The notes beneath the pieces are model-generated. The model was not told the origin of the DNA. It ran no database searches and was given only the letters and a program-made list of their open reading frames with translations. From the NCBI RefSeq assembly GCF_010111755.1, contig NC_088963.1, forward strand, positions 930,001 through 994,000: DNA of 64,000 bases. The letters are read 5' to 3'. How positions within the stretch are numbered: the stretch's first letter is position 1; every line of letters starts with the position of its first letter. The translations under genes and the position numbers were made by a program. The stretch comes from Nakaseomyces glabratus (Eukaryota > Ascomycota > Saccharomycetes > Saccharomycetales > Saccharomycetaceae). This document shows positions 18,222-27,339 of this stretch, piece by piece.

Positions 18222-21200
18222 CTATGAAACGGCTTCTTCGTAAGTCGGCGGATCCTTGCTTGGTAATTGGCCAGGTGTGGTGCTATTATCATCAGCCTCT
18301 GGTTCGTTTGACCGTGGAGTCAATGTGTAATCTTTTTTAAAGAACGGGTTCGTTTCAACTATAATAGGAATCCTTGGACTTTGTTCTGGGTTGGTGTATG
18401 ACGAGGACACTGCAGCGGCATCACTGGCTCTTCTACCTTGCATAATATCCATTGGCAAAGGTGGGGGTGGAGATGTTTGGCTGCTTGCAAACATTAGTCT
18501 ATCTAAATTGCTGTACCTTCCACTACTTGCCTCAGCAGATATAGAAGGTCTATGCGACGAACCTGGTTGAAGTAAAGAAATACCACCCACACTCGAACCA
18601 CCAGTGCCCGTGTTTGTGTTCTCAAGATGCACAGAAGGTCCACTAAATGACGTGCTTCTTGATAAGTTTAGTTGCTGTATAGATAAAAGTTCGGGATCAT
18701 ATGAAGGTGACATAACTGGTGATCCAATTGGGGACGCAGCTGGTGATTGGAATGGAGAAGCTGGCACCGATATCGCTTCTTCAAAAGTTGGTGGGGGTGC
18801 TAAATTTGTTGCATTTGGAATTGGTGTTAAATCTGTCGAAGTAACAGTCGTAGCCATGTCATAGGTAGGAAGTTCCATATTACCTGTGTTACATTGATCA
18901 GAGACCAAAAATACTGGCGTATCAATCAAAACCTCGTAATGTCTTAATTTAGAGGGGTTCTCAGGATCAGGTTTACTGATTCTTAGCATCACTTCAAGTT
19001 TATGTCTGGCATGTACATTAGTATAATGTAAACTATCCAGGTATAAACCACGCTTACACTTGTTTAATCTTGTATGGAATTTCACATTTGGATGAGAGTT
19101 TGCTTTAATGGAAGTTTGGTGGAATCTCGAAACAGTTTGCCTTCTGGCAGCACTTTCAGTTTCTGCAGATGATGAATTATTCGTATTTTTGTCAGAATTG
19201 GCCTTACTTGGCGATGAGCCTGAGTCTGTAGAGTTCTTAATTCCAGTAAGTATTCCAATAACACTAGATTTATGATGAGAAGTGCTTTGTTGCTCTTCAG
19301 GATTAGCAATTGCTGTATAAACATCGATACCATAAGGCGGGATATTCTTAGCATGTCTCTTATCCAAGTCCATGTAGCTAGGGAAATCTAATCTTGTCTC
19401 TATGGATACAGGTTCAACTAGAGGTATCGAGTCAGCCTTACCTGGTTCCTTAATTTCACCAAATGATAAGAGATTGTCATTAACACAGTTTTCAACAATT
19501 TCTTCTCTTAATGCTCTGGAACCTTTTGGTTTAGTCCTAACCTCAAGCAAAGCCAAGTTCCGTTCTTTACGTCTTTTTGAAGTGAAGTCTAAATAATATG
19601 GATTGTATGGATCCTTTGCAACAGGATCTACTTGATCATATTCGTATTCCAGATTCTTACTAACAAAAGTTATTTTTTCAGTGATACTTACTCTTACTCT
19701 TTTCACACAAATATTCTTGGCAATGGGTGCTAGTTTAATTTTAATAGGTACGCGACTGTTCAAGGACACATATTTTGATGCAAATGAAATTTCATAAGAA
19801 AGAGAATCAGACCAAACTCTGTTAATATAAATTGGCTTGTTCGCAGTTGATATGGAAATTGGGGGTGGTGTTCTTATGACTTTTATGGGGTATTCTGTGT
19901 ACAGCTCTCTTGACTCTTCAATTTCTCCGGGCTTTACTTGATTATGCGGTAAATGTAAATGATTTTTAACCTTTTTCAAAAGGTTTCCACTCAAACCTTT
20001 ATGAGGTGAAGCACTTGAATTGGCCTTTCCTTCATGATCCATATCTCTAAGGGATGATAAAGATGAAGTTGATGAATGGGAACTTATTGGTTGATTTTGT
20101 TGGCCAATAGATAAAGAACTGCCAGTTGACCCAGCCCTTTTTATTGAACTACCGATTGCTCTTGTACCGATTTTGAGCTTATAACTAATTCTTGCAGATG
20201 GCAAATATGTGGATTCTGGAATATGATTGGAAAAGATAACGGGTAACAGATAGACATAGTCACCAGCTTCAAGCAAGTGTCCCTCACAATCAAGCAATGA
20301 GTCCAGGTATTGCCTTTTTAGTTTGCTCTTATCAGTATAATATCTCTCACTTATTGGTTTATTTCTGAATATTTTGGTGGGCGTATTGTTATGTCTCTCT
20401 ACAATTTGAGTATTTGACGATACCGTCGTTGGTACAAAAACGTCATAATTCGTATCGTTTAAATTCCAGTTTACATAACCAGCTTGATAGAATTCCTCAA
20501 AGAAAGTTTTGGTTGGAGGTACACCAGCATGCCAATATATCCTCACCCTTGAAGATAATTCAACTTTCAAATCGGTCAGCTTGATGGGTGATTTAACTGA
20601 TAATATAACAGCAACGCTAAAAGACACCATTGAAGCATCAAATTCTAATGACCTGTTTTGATAGGCACCAGAATCCGGTACATCAGATTGTGTGCCAGAT
20701 GGAGAGGCTACTGCAGTTGAAGATGAATTGTCTGTTGCAGAGTGACCTTGGTTTTGCTGTTGTCGCTGGAGAACTCCATCTTGGATAACAAAATCATCAC
20801 CAGTTAATTCGTCATCCATGGCCCCTTGGTCAAGCTCCATATTTGATTCGCCCGATCCCACACCATTAAGTCTTGCCAAGTATTCATCATCATTGGATGA
20901 AACTGTTGGTAAAAATATAACATCCCCACTAGTGGCAATTCCTATGCTAAAGTTTTCCCTTGTTTCTACTGATTTTGGATTCAGAAACCCTCTGTTATGT
21001 AGATATTCTGCCAGGTACTCTTTATTGAATGATTCTGGCAACGGGGTGAGCCCAGAAGGATCCGAGTTAAGAGAAGTATTTTGGTCATCAAATTCTATGG
21101 CATTTTCATCATCAGTAGCAAAAGACCGACTATAGCGGGTAGAATCATACCTTGTATTCCTCATTGTATCATTCAAATGCCCTGTGGAGTTCGACTGAAC

Positions 21201-21458
21201 ATCAGGCATTGTCGAACTCTTATTTGGTGTTCTTGAAGGAACTCTCGCATTAGCAGCCGACCCAGTACCATGACTACTTAGTTTGCTTCTAACACTAGTA
21301 TCACTTCCGTTTGCTGATATCGAGTTTGTACTGTGTCTACGCGCGTAGGCACTGTCCTTGCCATGGTGACCAGACCCGTTGCTGTGTCCATGAAGCAGCG
21401 ACGATAGAGCACTCTTGATAGTGGAACTTCGTCTCCTCGATGAACTGCTACTTACCAT
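18222..21458 (-). CDS. ECM21: Ecm21, arrestin-related Rsp5 adaptor (ART2 type)
   Basis: 1078 residues (S. cerevisiae YBL101C, 1117). Ser-rich N-terminus, then split arrestin-N and arrestin-C domains (about 270-460 and 540-870). C-terminal PY-type motifs recruit the ubiquitin ligase Rsp5: LPTYDMAT, PPTFEEAIS and the final PPTYEEAVS. These adaptors target plasma-membrane transporters for ubiquitylation and endocytosis. The S. cerevisiae ohnologue is CSR2; only one copy is in the window. Its promoter side is one breakpoint of the inferred inversion. Confidence 0.93.
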   Translation of the reverse strand: MVSSSSSRRRSSTIKSALSSLLHGHSNGSGHHGKDSAYARRHSTNSISANGSDTSVRSKLSSHGTGSAANARVPSRTPNKSSTMPDVQSNSTGHLNDTMRNTRYDSTRYSRSFATDDENAIEFDDQNTSLNSDPSGLTPLPESFNKEYLAEYLHNRGFLNPKSVETRENFSIGIATSGDVIFLPTVSSNDDEYLARLNGVGSGESNMELDQGAMDDELTGDDFVIQDGVLQRQQQNQGHSATDNSSSTAVASPSGTQSDVPDSGAYQNRSLEFDASMVSFSVAVILSVKSPIKLTDLKVELSSRVRIYWHAGVPPTKTFFEEFYQAGYVNWNLNDTNYDVFVPTTVSSNTQIVERHNNTPTKIFRNKPISERYYTDKSKLKRQYLDSLLDCEGHLLEAGDYVYLLPVIFSNHIPESTYLPSARISYKLKIGTRAIGSSIKRAGSTGSSLSIGQQNQPISSHSSTSSLSSLRDMDHEGKANSSASPHKGLSGNLLKKVKNHLHLPHNQVKPGEIEESRELYTEYPIKVIRTPPPISISTANKPIYINRVWSDSLSYEISFASKYVSLNSRVPIKIKLAPIAKNICVKRVRVSITEKITFVSKNLEYEYDQVDPVAKDPYNPYYLDFTSKRRKERNLALLEVRTKPKGSRALREEIVENCVNDNLLSFGEIKEPGKADSIPLVEPVSIETRLDFPSYMDLDKRHAKNIPPYGIDVYTAIANPEEQQSTSHHKSSVIGILTGIKNSTDSGSSPSKANSDKNTNNSSSAETESAARRQTVSRFHQTSIKANSHPNVKFHTRLNKCKRGLYLDSLHYTNVHARHKLEVMLRISKPDPENPSKLRHYEVLIDTPVFLVSDQCNTGNMELPTYDMATTVTSTDLTPIPNATNLAPPPTFEEAISVPASPFQSPAASPIGSPVMSPSYDPELLSIQQLNLSRSTSFSGPSVHLENTNTGTGGSSVGGISLLQPGSSHRPSISAEASSGRYSNLDRLMFASSQTSPPPPLPMDIMQGRRASDAAAVSSSYTNPEQSPRIPIIVETNPFFKKDYTLTPRSNEPEADDNSTTPGQLPSKDPPTYEEAVS

Positions 21459-22130
21459 CGTTTATGCCTCCTATTTGATCAACTATGTAATCTTTAACCT
21501 TATCTTAATCACAACGCTAATTGCGTTTGGGTTGTGCTCCTAAGCTATCTTCAATTTTCCTGCCCGATAATATAACAATCAATGAAAGACTGCAAAGAAC
21601 AGATATAACAATGTCGAGATAGCACCATTCAATACACTGGGTATCGTGAATGCCAAACCCATAACTCCACCATAGAGACCACACACTTCTCTGGAAATTG
21701 CCCTTTTTATTGTACTTGAGTGACTTCGACTTCGCTGCGTTGGTTGTGACAGTCGTCCGGTGATGACTATTCTTTGGGATTGCCTACACAGGCAGTACTC
21801 AACGTGCGATGCTCAATACAAGATGTGAATGTCAGTGATTAGTGAAACGGAAAATACTTCACAAAACCGGTGGATTATTATTCTGTAGACAATATCTCTC
21901 ACTATAGCCTATTCGGAGATGAATAAAGCTGGTTTTCTAGCAAATTAATGCAGTTATTTTGGGCCTTTCGAACTGAAATAACGCACTACTTATCAATAGC
22001 TCCGTATTTAGAATTTGATTTCAATGACACCATGTATCTATTGCTAATTATCTTGTTTTGACCTTATATTACTTGAGATATTATTTGTAATTAGGCAGTT
22101 AACACCACTTGCTGCTTGAATTTGAGCCAG
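21459..22130. other. ECM21 promoter region and left inversion junction
   Basis: 672 bp between the ECM21 start (matching YBL101C) and the ATG16 stop (matching YMR159C). These are not neighbours in S. cerevisiae. No gene, RNA or mobile-element remnant is visible, and I saw no obvious repeat shared with the right junction. Confidence 0.6.
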
Positions 22131-22484
22131 TTACTCCAATTGCGCGTTCATCTTGTCAACTTCGACACGCACACGTTGCATCCACCTCTCCAACAGCTTG
22201 TCGTGCTCCTGTTGTAGATCCTGCAGCTTCTGACCCAGCACATTGGCCTCCAAATTAGCGCCTAAAAGCTCGTCGTTCAGCCGTTCGACGTTCTTGCTGC
22301 TCACGGCCAACCGCTCCTCCAACATCCGGATTTCATTATCTTTGCCACGCAATGCCTCTTGCAACAACATAGCATCACCATCATTAGATCTACCATCTAC
22401 TGGTACTTCAAAAAGCTCGCAGTAGTTCTTCTCCAGCGTATCCCGCTCCGCAAGCATCGTAGCTAACCTTTCTTCCAGTGACAT
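22131..22484 (-). CDS. ATG16: Atg16, coiled-coil autophagy protein
   Basis: 117 residues, nearly all coiled coil. The diagnostic segment is NVERLNDELLGANLEANVLGQKLQDLQQEHDKLLERW. Atg16 dimerises and holds the Atg12-Atg5 conjugate, the E3-like factor for Atg8 lipidation at the phagophore. It is shorter than S. cerevisiae Atg16 (YMR159C, 150), mainly at the N-terminus, but the Atg5-binding helix is expected in the first 40 residues. Divergent from the YMR160W homologue, as in S. cerevisiae. Confidence 0.93.
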   Translation of the reverse strand: MSLEERLATMLAERDTLEKNYCELFEVPVDGRSNDGDAMLLQEALRGKDNEIRMLEERLAVSSKNVERLNDELLGANLEANVLGQKLQDLQQEHDKLLERWMQRVRVEVDKMNAQLE

Positions 22485-22701
22485 CCTGCTTGCTCTACCG
22501 CCAGGTCTTTGTATATTTCTGATGGTCCAGCTTGTGCTCCCAAAACTGCTCTTTCCTTAAATACTTTATCTGCCTTTGCCCGGTGAGTGCGCAGTTACAA
22601 ATAGAAAAGGAAGCCGCTGGTGGAGCATTGACAACTTTAGGTCCTTAGAGGACACCAATATCGAGCGGTAATATATATAAGTGGCGAGTTATAAAGGAGC
22701 T

Positions 22702-24828
22702 ATGAATGGTGAGAACAGTTGGTGGTCCAGGAACGGGGAGAATCGGGTTAGTGACGGTGGAGATCAGGTTGGCGATGAGCGATGGTATCAAAGCGTCTGG
22801 AACAAGTTACCGCAGTTAAGACGGCCTAATATGGAGGTTAACATTACCGCAGCAACTCAGTACTCTCATTTGAACGCAGAGCAGATTCAGTATTTGGAGA
22901 ACGATGCGTTGGAGAAGATCAGGGCTCGGTCCAATACGTGGTGCTGGTTTCAGGATATGAATGCACTGGCAAGCGCAGGCGCTGCTGGTGTAGTGAGTGT
23001 TGCTGGTACGGGCTCTAGCATATTGCCTCTTCCACTGCCGGCATATCCTGGTGATACTTTCCCTGGGCATCAGCTTTACGTCAAGAACTCGCTGTTACTC
23101 CCTGAGTCACCATTGGAGATATATCACAGGGAGCCATTAAGGACACAGATAAGTAATGCATTCAAGGAGCATTATAATTTTCCCAATGAGAAGCATTTAT
23201 ACTTGAGGAGACCTGAACAAACTGGAATTGTCGACCAAAAAGTTGTAGTGATCTCTATTGTTGGTCATTTACCTGATAAGTACGAGAAGATTACGCTGGG
23301 AAAACAACCTTCCGCTTACTACTTAACGCAAAGGTTTCTCAAGACTTTAGAACATGTCAACCCCGGTACTGTTGTGACATTTTCCATTGAAGCTGATATA
23401 GATACCCAGCCCATGGAGACGGCATTTCAATCCCTAGTGAAGGTATTCAACAATTGGAAATTCAGATTAAAAGACGCTAGCGCAATATACATCCAAAGTG
23501 TGTATCACAGCGTTCCAATAGCTATCAAACTGGCAAAACACTTGATGTTGAATCATATTGACTATGGTTTCACAGATAAGACCAGCATTGGTTTGCTTGG
23601 GCTAGAGTCATGCATTGAGGGTTACAGATTTTGGGACCATAGTATAGACATCAGTAGCAGCACTGAGCAAGAGATAGACAAGCTGCAACAAGCCAAGGAA
23701 AAACAACTATATCAGGGTTGTACGAAACAACAACAAACGATATTGGCGCAAATCAAAGAATACTGTGATCTTGAATCGGAGGAGTCCCAGAATATGCAGA
23801 ATGATCTGGATTGGGTCTTATACAATTGGGGACCCGCGAGAGTTACATTAGTGGGCAAACTATATGATAATTTCATGACGCTGTCTCAAAAGCTGGCCAT
23901 TGACTACAGGCATTCCAAAATAATGAGATCGCTTTGGTGTAACGGTAGTTACTTGGGATTAGATCCCAAATTACCTGAGAAAATAAGTGTTCCGAATAGC
24001 CACTTGAAGACCATCAAGTTTGATTGCAATGTTCAAATTCCTGAAGAAAGGTTATTTGAAGTATCTTTGTTGATGATTGTTGTCCTAGCTCTGAATCTGG
24101 GTTACACAAGTGGCACGTCTCTGGCGAAATTGATTGGTCCCTATTTTATCTCTAGGTCTTACAACTCCAATACTGTACCCCCAAATATACGTAAGCAACA
24201 AACCTATGATAACAAGATATGGTTACAGGAGATGGAAGAGAAATGGAAGGATTTAAACATCCGAGAGAGCTACATGGACGAGTTACCAAAGCATGTTTCA
24301 TCGACACATTCCTTCTTAGAGTTTTCATATTTCCAAGCACAAAGGTCCCCTGACCTTCTACAGATCAAGTCCGATATATATGACGATGATTCGGTTTACA
24401 AGTTGTTTCTTGAGAACACTATGCTAACCAGAAACCCTCGGTACAAGAAGCATTTACAATTGCACAAGGATGAGTACATGCCCTCGAGTATATTTGACCG
24501 GGCCAACCAATACGATCTGGTGTGGAAATTCCACGAGTTTCTCTCTAACTTCGTCACTGCTAGAAACTTGCCTCGCCAGAACTTCCCACCGTTGATCTCC
24601 TTCTCCATATCCTTAGACTACTCGTTTTGGAAGTACATGTACCCAGAGAGCAATTCTTTCAACCGAGACACCACTGAATCCCGAAAGAAGCTAGTCCAAT
24701 TATGGGAGTGTTACAACAGTTGGGACCCACCGACTAGAGGCTTACAGAAGCTGAGAAACATTCTGAGCGTGTTGTCCATCTACAAGGAACCTTCCAAGTT
24801 CATCGAGGATATCCAAAGAACTCTGTAA
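22702..24828 (+). CDS. YMR160W homologue, predicted vacuolar membrane-associated protein of unknown function
   Basis: 708 residues from the first ATG (22702). Identified by divergent position next to ATG16 and by family features such as KVVVISIVGHLPDKYEKITLG and IGLLGLESCIEGYRFWDHSID. The central part, with alternating hydrophobic strands and helices, is reminiscent of an alpha/beta-hydrolase fold, but I see no convincing catalytic triad. S. cerevisiae YMR160W (816) has been placed at the vacuolar membrane, with no known activity. No clear transmembrane segment apart from a hydrophobic stretch near 460 (VSLLMIVVLALNLGY). Confidence 0.85.
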   Translation: MNGENSWWSRNGENRVSDGGDQVGDERWYQSVWNKLPQLRRPNMEVNITAATQYSHLNAEQIQYLENDALEKIRARSNTWCWFQDMNALASAGAAGVVSVAGTGSSILPLPLPAYPGDTFPGHQLYVKNSLLLPESPLEIYHREPLRTQISNAFKEHYNFPNEKHLYLRRPEQTGIVDQKVVVISIVGHLPDKYEKITLGKQPSAYYLTQRFLKTLEHVNPGTVVTFSIEADIDTQPMETAFQSLVKVFNNWKFRLKDASAIYIQSVYHSVPIAIKLAKHLMLNHIDYGFTDKTSIGLLGLESCIEGYRFWDHSIDISSSTEQEIDKLQQAKEKQLYQGCTKQQQTILAQIKEYCDLESEESQNMQNDLDWVLYNWGPARVTLVGKLYDNFMTLSQKLAIDYRHSKIMRSLWCNGSYLGLDPKLPEKISVPNSHLKTIKFDCNVQIPEERLFEVSLLMIVVLALNLGYTSGTSLAKLIGPYFISRSYNSNTVPPNIRKQQTYDNKIWLQEMEEKWKDLNIRESYMDELPKHVSSTHSFLEFSYFQAQRSPDLLQIKSDIYDDDSVYKLFLENTMLTRNPRYKKHLQLHKDEYMPSSIFDRANQYDLVWKFHEFLSNFVTARNLPRQNFPPLISFSISLDYSFWKYMYPESNSFNRDTTESRKKLVQLWECYNSWDPPTRGLQKLRNILSVLSIYKEPSKFIEDIQRTL

Positions 24829-25237
24829 GCAACAGTGAGGCAAACTAATAAAACAGGAAGATGTCAAACACACCGGCATACATGCTAGGCAATGCAGTGG
24901 TCCTGGGTATGGCTATACACAACTCTTAGGTCCACAAATACATACCTCACGTGATATATCTTCTAACCAGTTTGGTCCGTATAGCTTTCCCAGCTGGTGA
25001 AGTGGGGGGGAAGCCAAAAAAAAAAGCAATTCGAGACTTTGTTGGAGAATTTTGAATGGAGCTGATAAGGCATTGTGATCCATTGATTAGTATATATATT
25101 GGTCTGGTTGATTGGGATTTGCTGGTGTTGGCTGCTTATCGTTCTAGTTCAGTAGAGGGCAGGCTATTCTTTGTGATTTGTGGACAGCGAAGCAGTGTAC
25201 TGTGTACTGGAAGATTGAAGAGAAAGATTTACAGCTA
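24829..25237. promoter_or_regulatory. ROX3 promoter region
   Basis: 409 bp after YMR160W. It contains CACGTG at 24948-24953 (Cbf1 type), a poly-A tract near 25017, and a TATA-like TATATATAT at about 25091. An open frame from ATG 25056 overlaps the ROX3 ATG by one base but starts upstream of the TATA element, so it is probably not in the mRNA. Confidence 0.5.
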
Positions 25238-25843
25238 ATGGAGATGGAAGAGTTTGCGCCATCGTATTACTATTATGTGGAACCTGAGATGGGTTACCAG
25301 CCGCAGCAGCCGAACCCTATGGAGGATTTGATTACTGTATACCATTTAGATGACATTTCACGCCAGGTGGCGAGAACCAATGAGGACGGCACTAAAGCCG
25401 TTAAACTGCGGAAGTCCTATAAGAACCAGATTACAGATTTATCGGGCAAGTTTTCCTCTATACCCAACAGAGAAAATAGGAAAGGTGGTGAGATAGCGCA
25501 TATACTCTTTCAGAACAACCCGGATATGATGAACCAGGTGCATAGGTCGCCTGATATGACAGATGAGCAATGGAGAGAGGCACTGATGAATGTGGACGCT
25601 TCTTTGTTCCAAGCACCAAACATGGACTGGGAGGTATGTCAAAGTGTGCTGTCACAGTTTGATAGATCCTACCCAACGGAGTTTCAAAATGACCCCAACT
25701 TCCATGTAGATGACCTGGCATTTGATCTGGACGGCACAGGAAAGAGCAATGCGAAGAAGAGGAAGAATAGATCTAATGGTAGCTCTATGGCTACGCCGAA
25801 TAGTGAGATGCAAGATGATGTCAAAAGAAGAAGACTTGAATAA
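25238..25843 (+). CDS. ROX3: Rox3/Med19, Mediator head subunit
   Basis: 201 residues from the first in-frame ATG (25238). Strong family blocks: [73 protein letters not shown], and a basic tail ending VKRRRLE. Med19 is a Mediator head subunit linking activators to RNA polymerase II; rox3 alleles derepress hypoxic genes in S. cerevisiae (YBL093C, 220). It sits next to YMR160W, a combination not found in S. cerevisiae. Convergent with MRX3. Confidence 0.97.
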   Translation: MEMEEFAPSYYYYVEPEMGYQPQQPNPMEDLITVYHLDDISRQVARTNEDGTKAVKLRKSYKNQITDLSGKFSSIPNRENRKGGEIAHILFQNNPDMMNQVHRSPDMTDEQWREALMNVDASLFQAPNMDWEVCQSVLSQFDRSYPTEFQNDPNFHVDDLAFDLDGTGKSNAKKRKNRSNGSSMATPNSEMQDDVKRRRLE

Positions 25844-26350
25844 TATGTGATATAGCATCCTTCGTTCAGCCTTTGTACTTCGGGGGCATGTGATAATGCA
25901 TTACCCTAATTCTACAAAGCAGAAAGCATTCACTTACAGCATCAGGGTTGGGCATTTTTAAAGACCAACAACTATTCATGAAATAAAACTTCACTATTAA
26001 TTAATTATTCCTTTTATTGAATCAACTTTTTCTGTCACAAATTTTATTCTTACTTCTTTTTTTCCCATTATTATGAATTCCCACGCAGTGTAAACACGTA
26101 TAGACCTATTGGTTACTTCATTTATGTGCTTTCCGTTTTAACAAAACTATAGTAACGAACATTGTAACGATGATAACTACTCTGAGTGTATAATAATTTG
26201 CCTGAAGTCAAACCTTGTATACTTTTGTTTTATAGATTAGTTGCTATTTGTATACAATACATTTTCTTAACGATTCAAGTTTAAATATGGTATGAACTGC
26301 TATGAATATATTATTGAATGACTTGTATTTCTGAATATTTTTCAGACTAC
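25844..26350. other. Convergent 3' intergenic region between ROX3 and MRX3
   Basis: 507 AT-rich bases downstream of both genes. T- and TA-rich stretches could serve as polyadenylation signals. I see no gene or RNA in it. Confidence 0.5.
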
Positions 26351-27079
26351 TTAAAACATATTCAATCTGCTAAAATACTTGAACCATTTGGGTTCAACAA
26401 GAATGCATTCTGCTTCAACATTTGGCTCTTTCTCTCCCCATAAACTGGGTAAGGTGTGCACTTTATCGGAAAATACTTGTAATTCACCGTCTATTATGCA
26501 TTTGCGTCCCTTTGATTCCCTCACTGTGGCCGTTAAAATAACAGTAGAATCGGCGGGTATTTCCCTATTGAATTTTAAGTTCAGCTTGGCTGTTACACCA
26601 CGTTTACTTGGTAGTCTGGGGAATCCACAATAGCATAACGCCTCATCCATTAATAATGAAATTACACCTTTATGTACTTGTGACTTCTCATTGCCGAGAT
26701 TCTTACCCAGATGGTAAAAGACAGTCAACTGACCTTTCTCCTCATTGAGAAATATCAATGGATCAATCTCTAGCTTATCCTTACCAAACAATATACCTTG
26801 GCCAACATGATATGGTTTGTGGCCGTGGGGTATTTTGTCACTTTGGCGAGTATGGTCAACATCATCCGCCCGCAACAGCTGTTTGTATAAAGTTGACTGT
26901 GTTATTTTTTGTAACACATCAGCTCTCTGAAGTAGTTGCATATCACTACCTTGCTGCTTCTGTAAAGTTATTGCTCCAGCTTCATCGGGCCATGCTTTCA
27001 GAAACGTTAGGAAACCTGCACTAAACCCAAGTGTTGGAAGTAGTATCCCTCTTGTTACAGCGCGAAACAATGGGGGCAT
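26351..27079 (-). CDS. MRX3: Mrx3-like mitochondrial hotdog-fold protein
   Basis: 242 residues from the ATG at 27079. The N-terminus is basic and hydrophobic, as for a mitochondrial presequence with one membrane segment (about 1-30). A thioesterase-type hotdog fold follows: HKGVISLLMDEALCYCGF near 150, then an antiparallel strand region (KLNLKFNREIPADSTVILTATVRESKGRKC). S. cerevisiae Mrx3 (YBL095W) associates with mitochondrial ribosomes; FMP10 is a related paralogue and would be the alternative name, but the position between ROX3 and BRN1 supports MRX3. Confidence 0.85.
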   Translation of the reverse strand: MPPLFRAVTRGILLPTLGFSAGFLTFLKAWPDEAGAITLQKQQGSDMQLLQRADVLQKITQSTLYKQLLRADDVDHTRQSDKIPHGHKPYHVGQGILFGKDKLEIDPLIFLNEEKGQLTVFYHLGKNLGNEKSQVHKGVISLLMDEALCYCGFPRLPSKRGVTAKLNLKFNREIPADSTVILTATVRESKGRKCIIDGELQVFSDKVHTLPSLWGEKEPNVEAECILVEPKWFKYFSRLNMF

Positions 27080-27339
27080 GATAATAGTTATTGTGATCGT
27101 CACCTTATTATATTAAAATGCTTACGGTGGCTCAATATATAGTCTGATTTAAATATTGCTATATTTTGTTATTTTAAAGGGCTTCCCGGCTGATATTCTT
27201 GTCATCTCATTGCGATGGGCCGAGGCGACTTAACTCCGAATAGAATACGAGGTAATGCAAATCTATATGGAAAGTAAAAGGAATATATATGAATGATGTT
27301 ATATAACTAGTGGTACGATTGGTTGGTGTCCAAAGCCTG

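Noticed and set aside
25056..25238. 60-codon upstream open frame overlapping the ROX3 start as TAATG
   Set aside because: Its ATG lies upstream of the likely TATA element at about 25091, so it is probably not in the ROX3 mRNA. The peptide has no recognisable homology.
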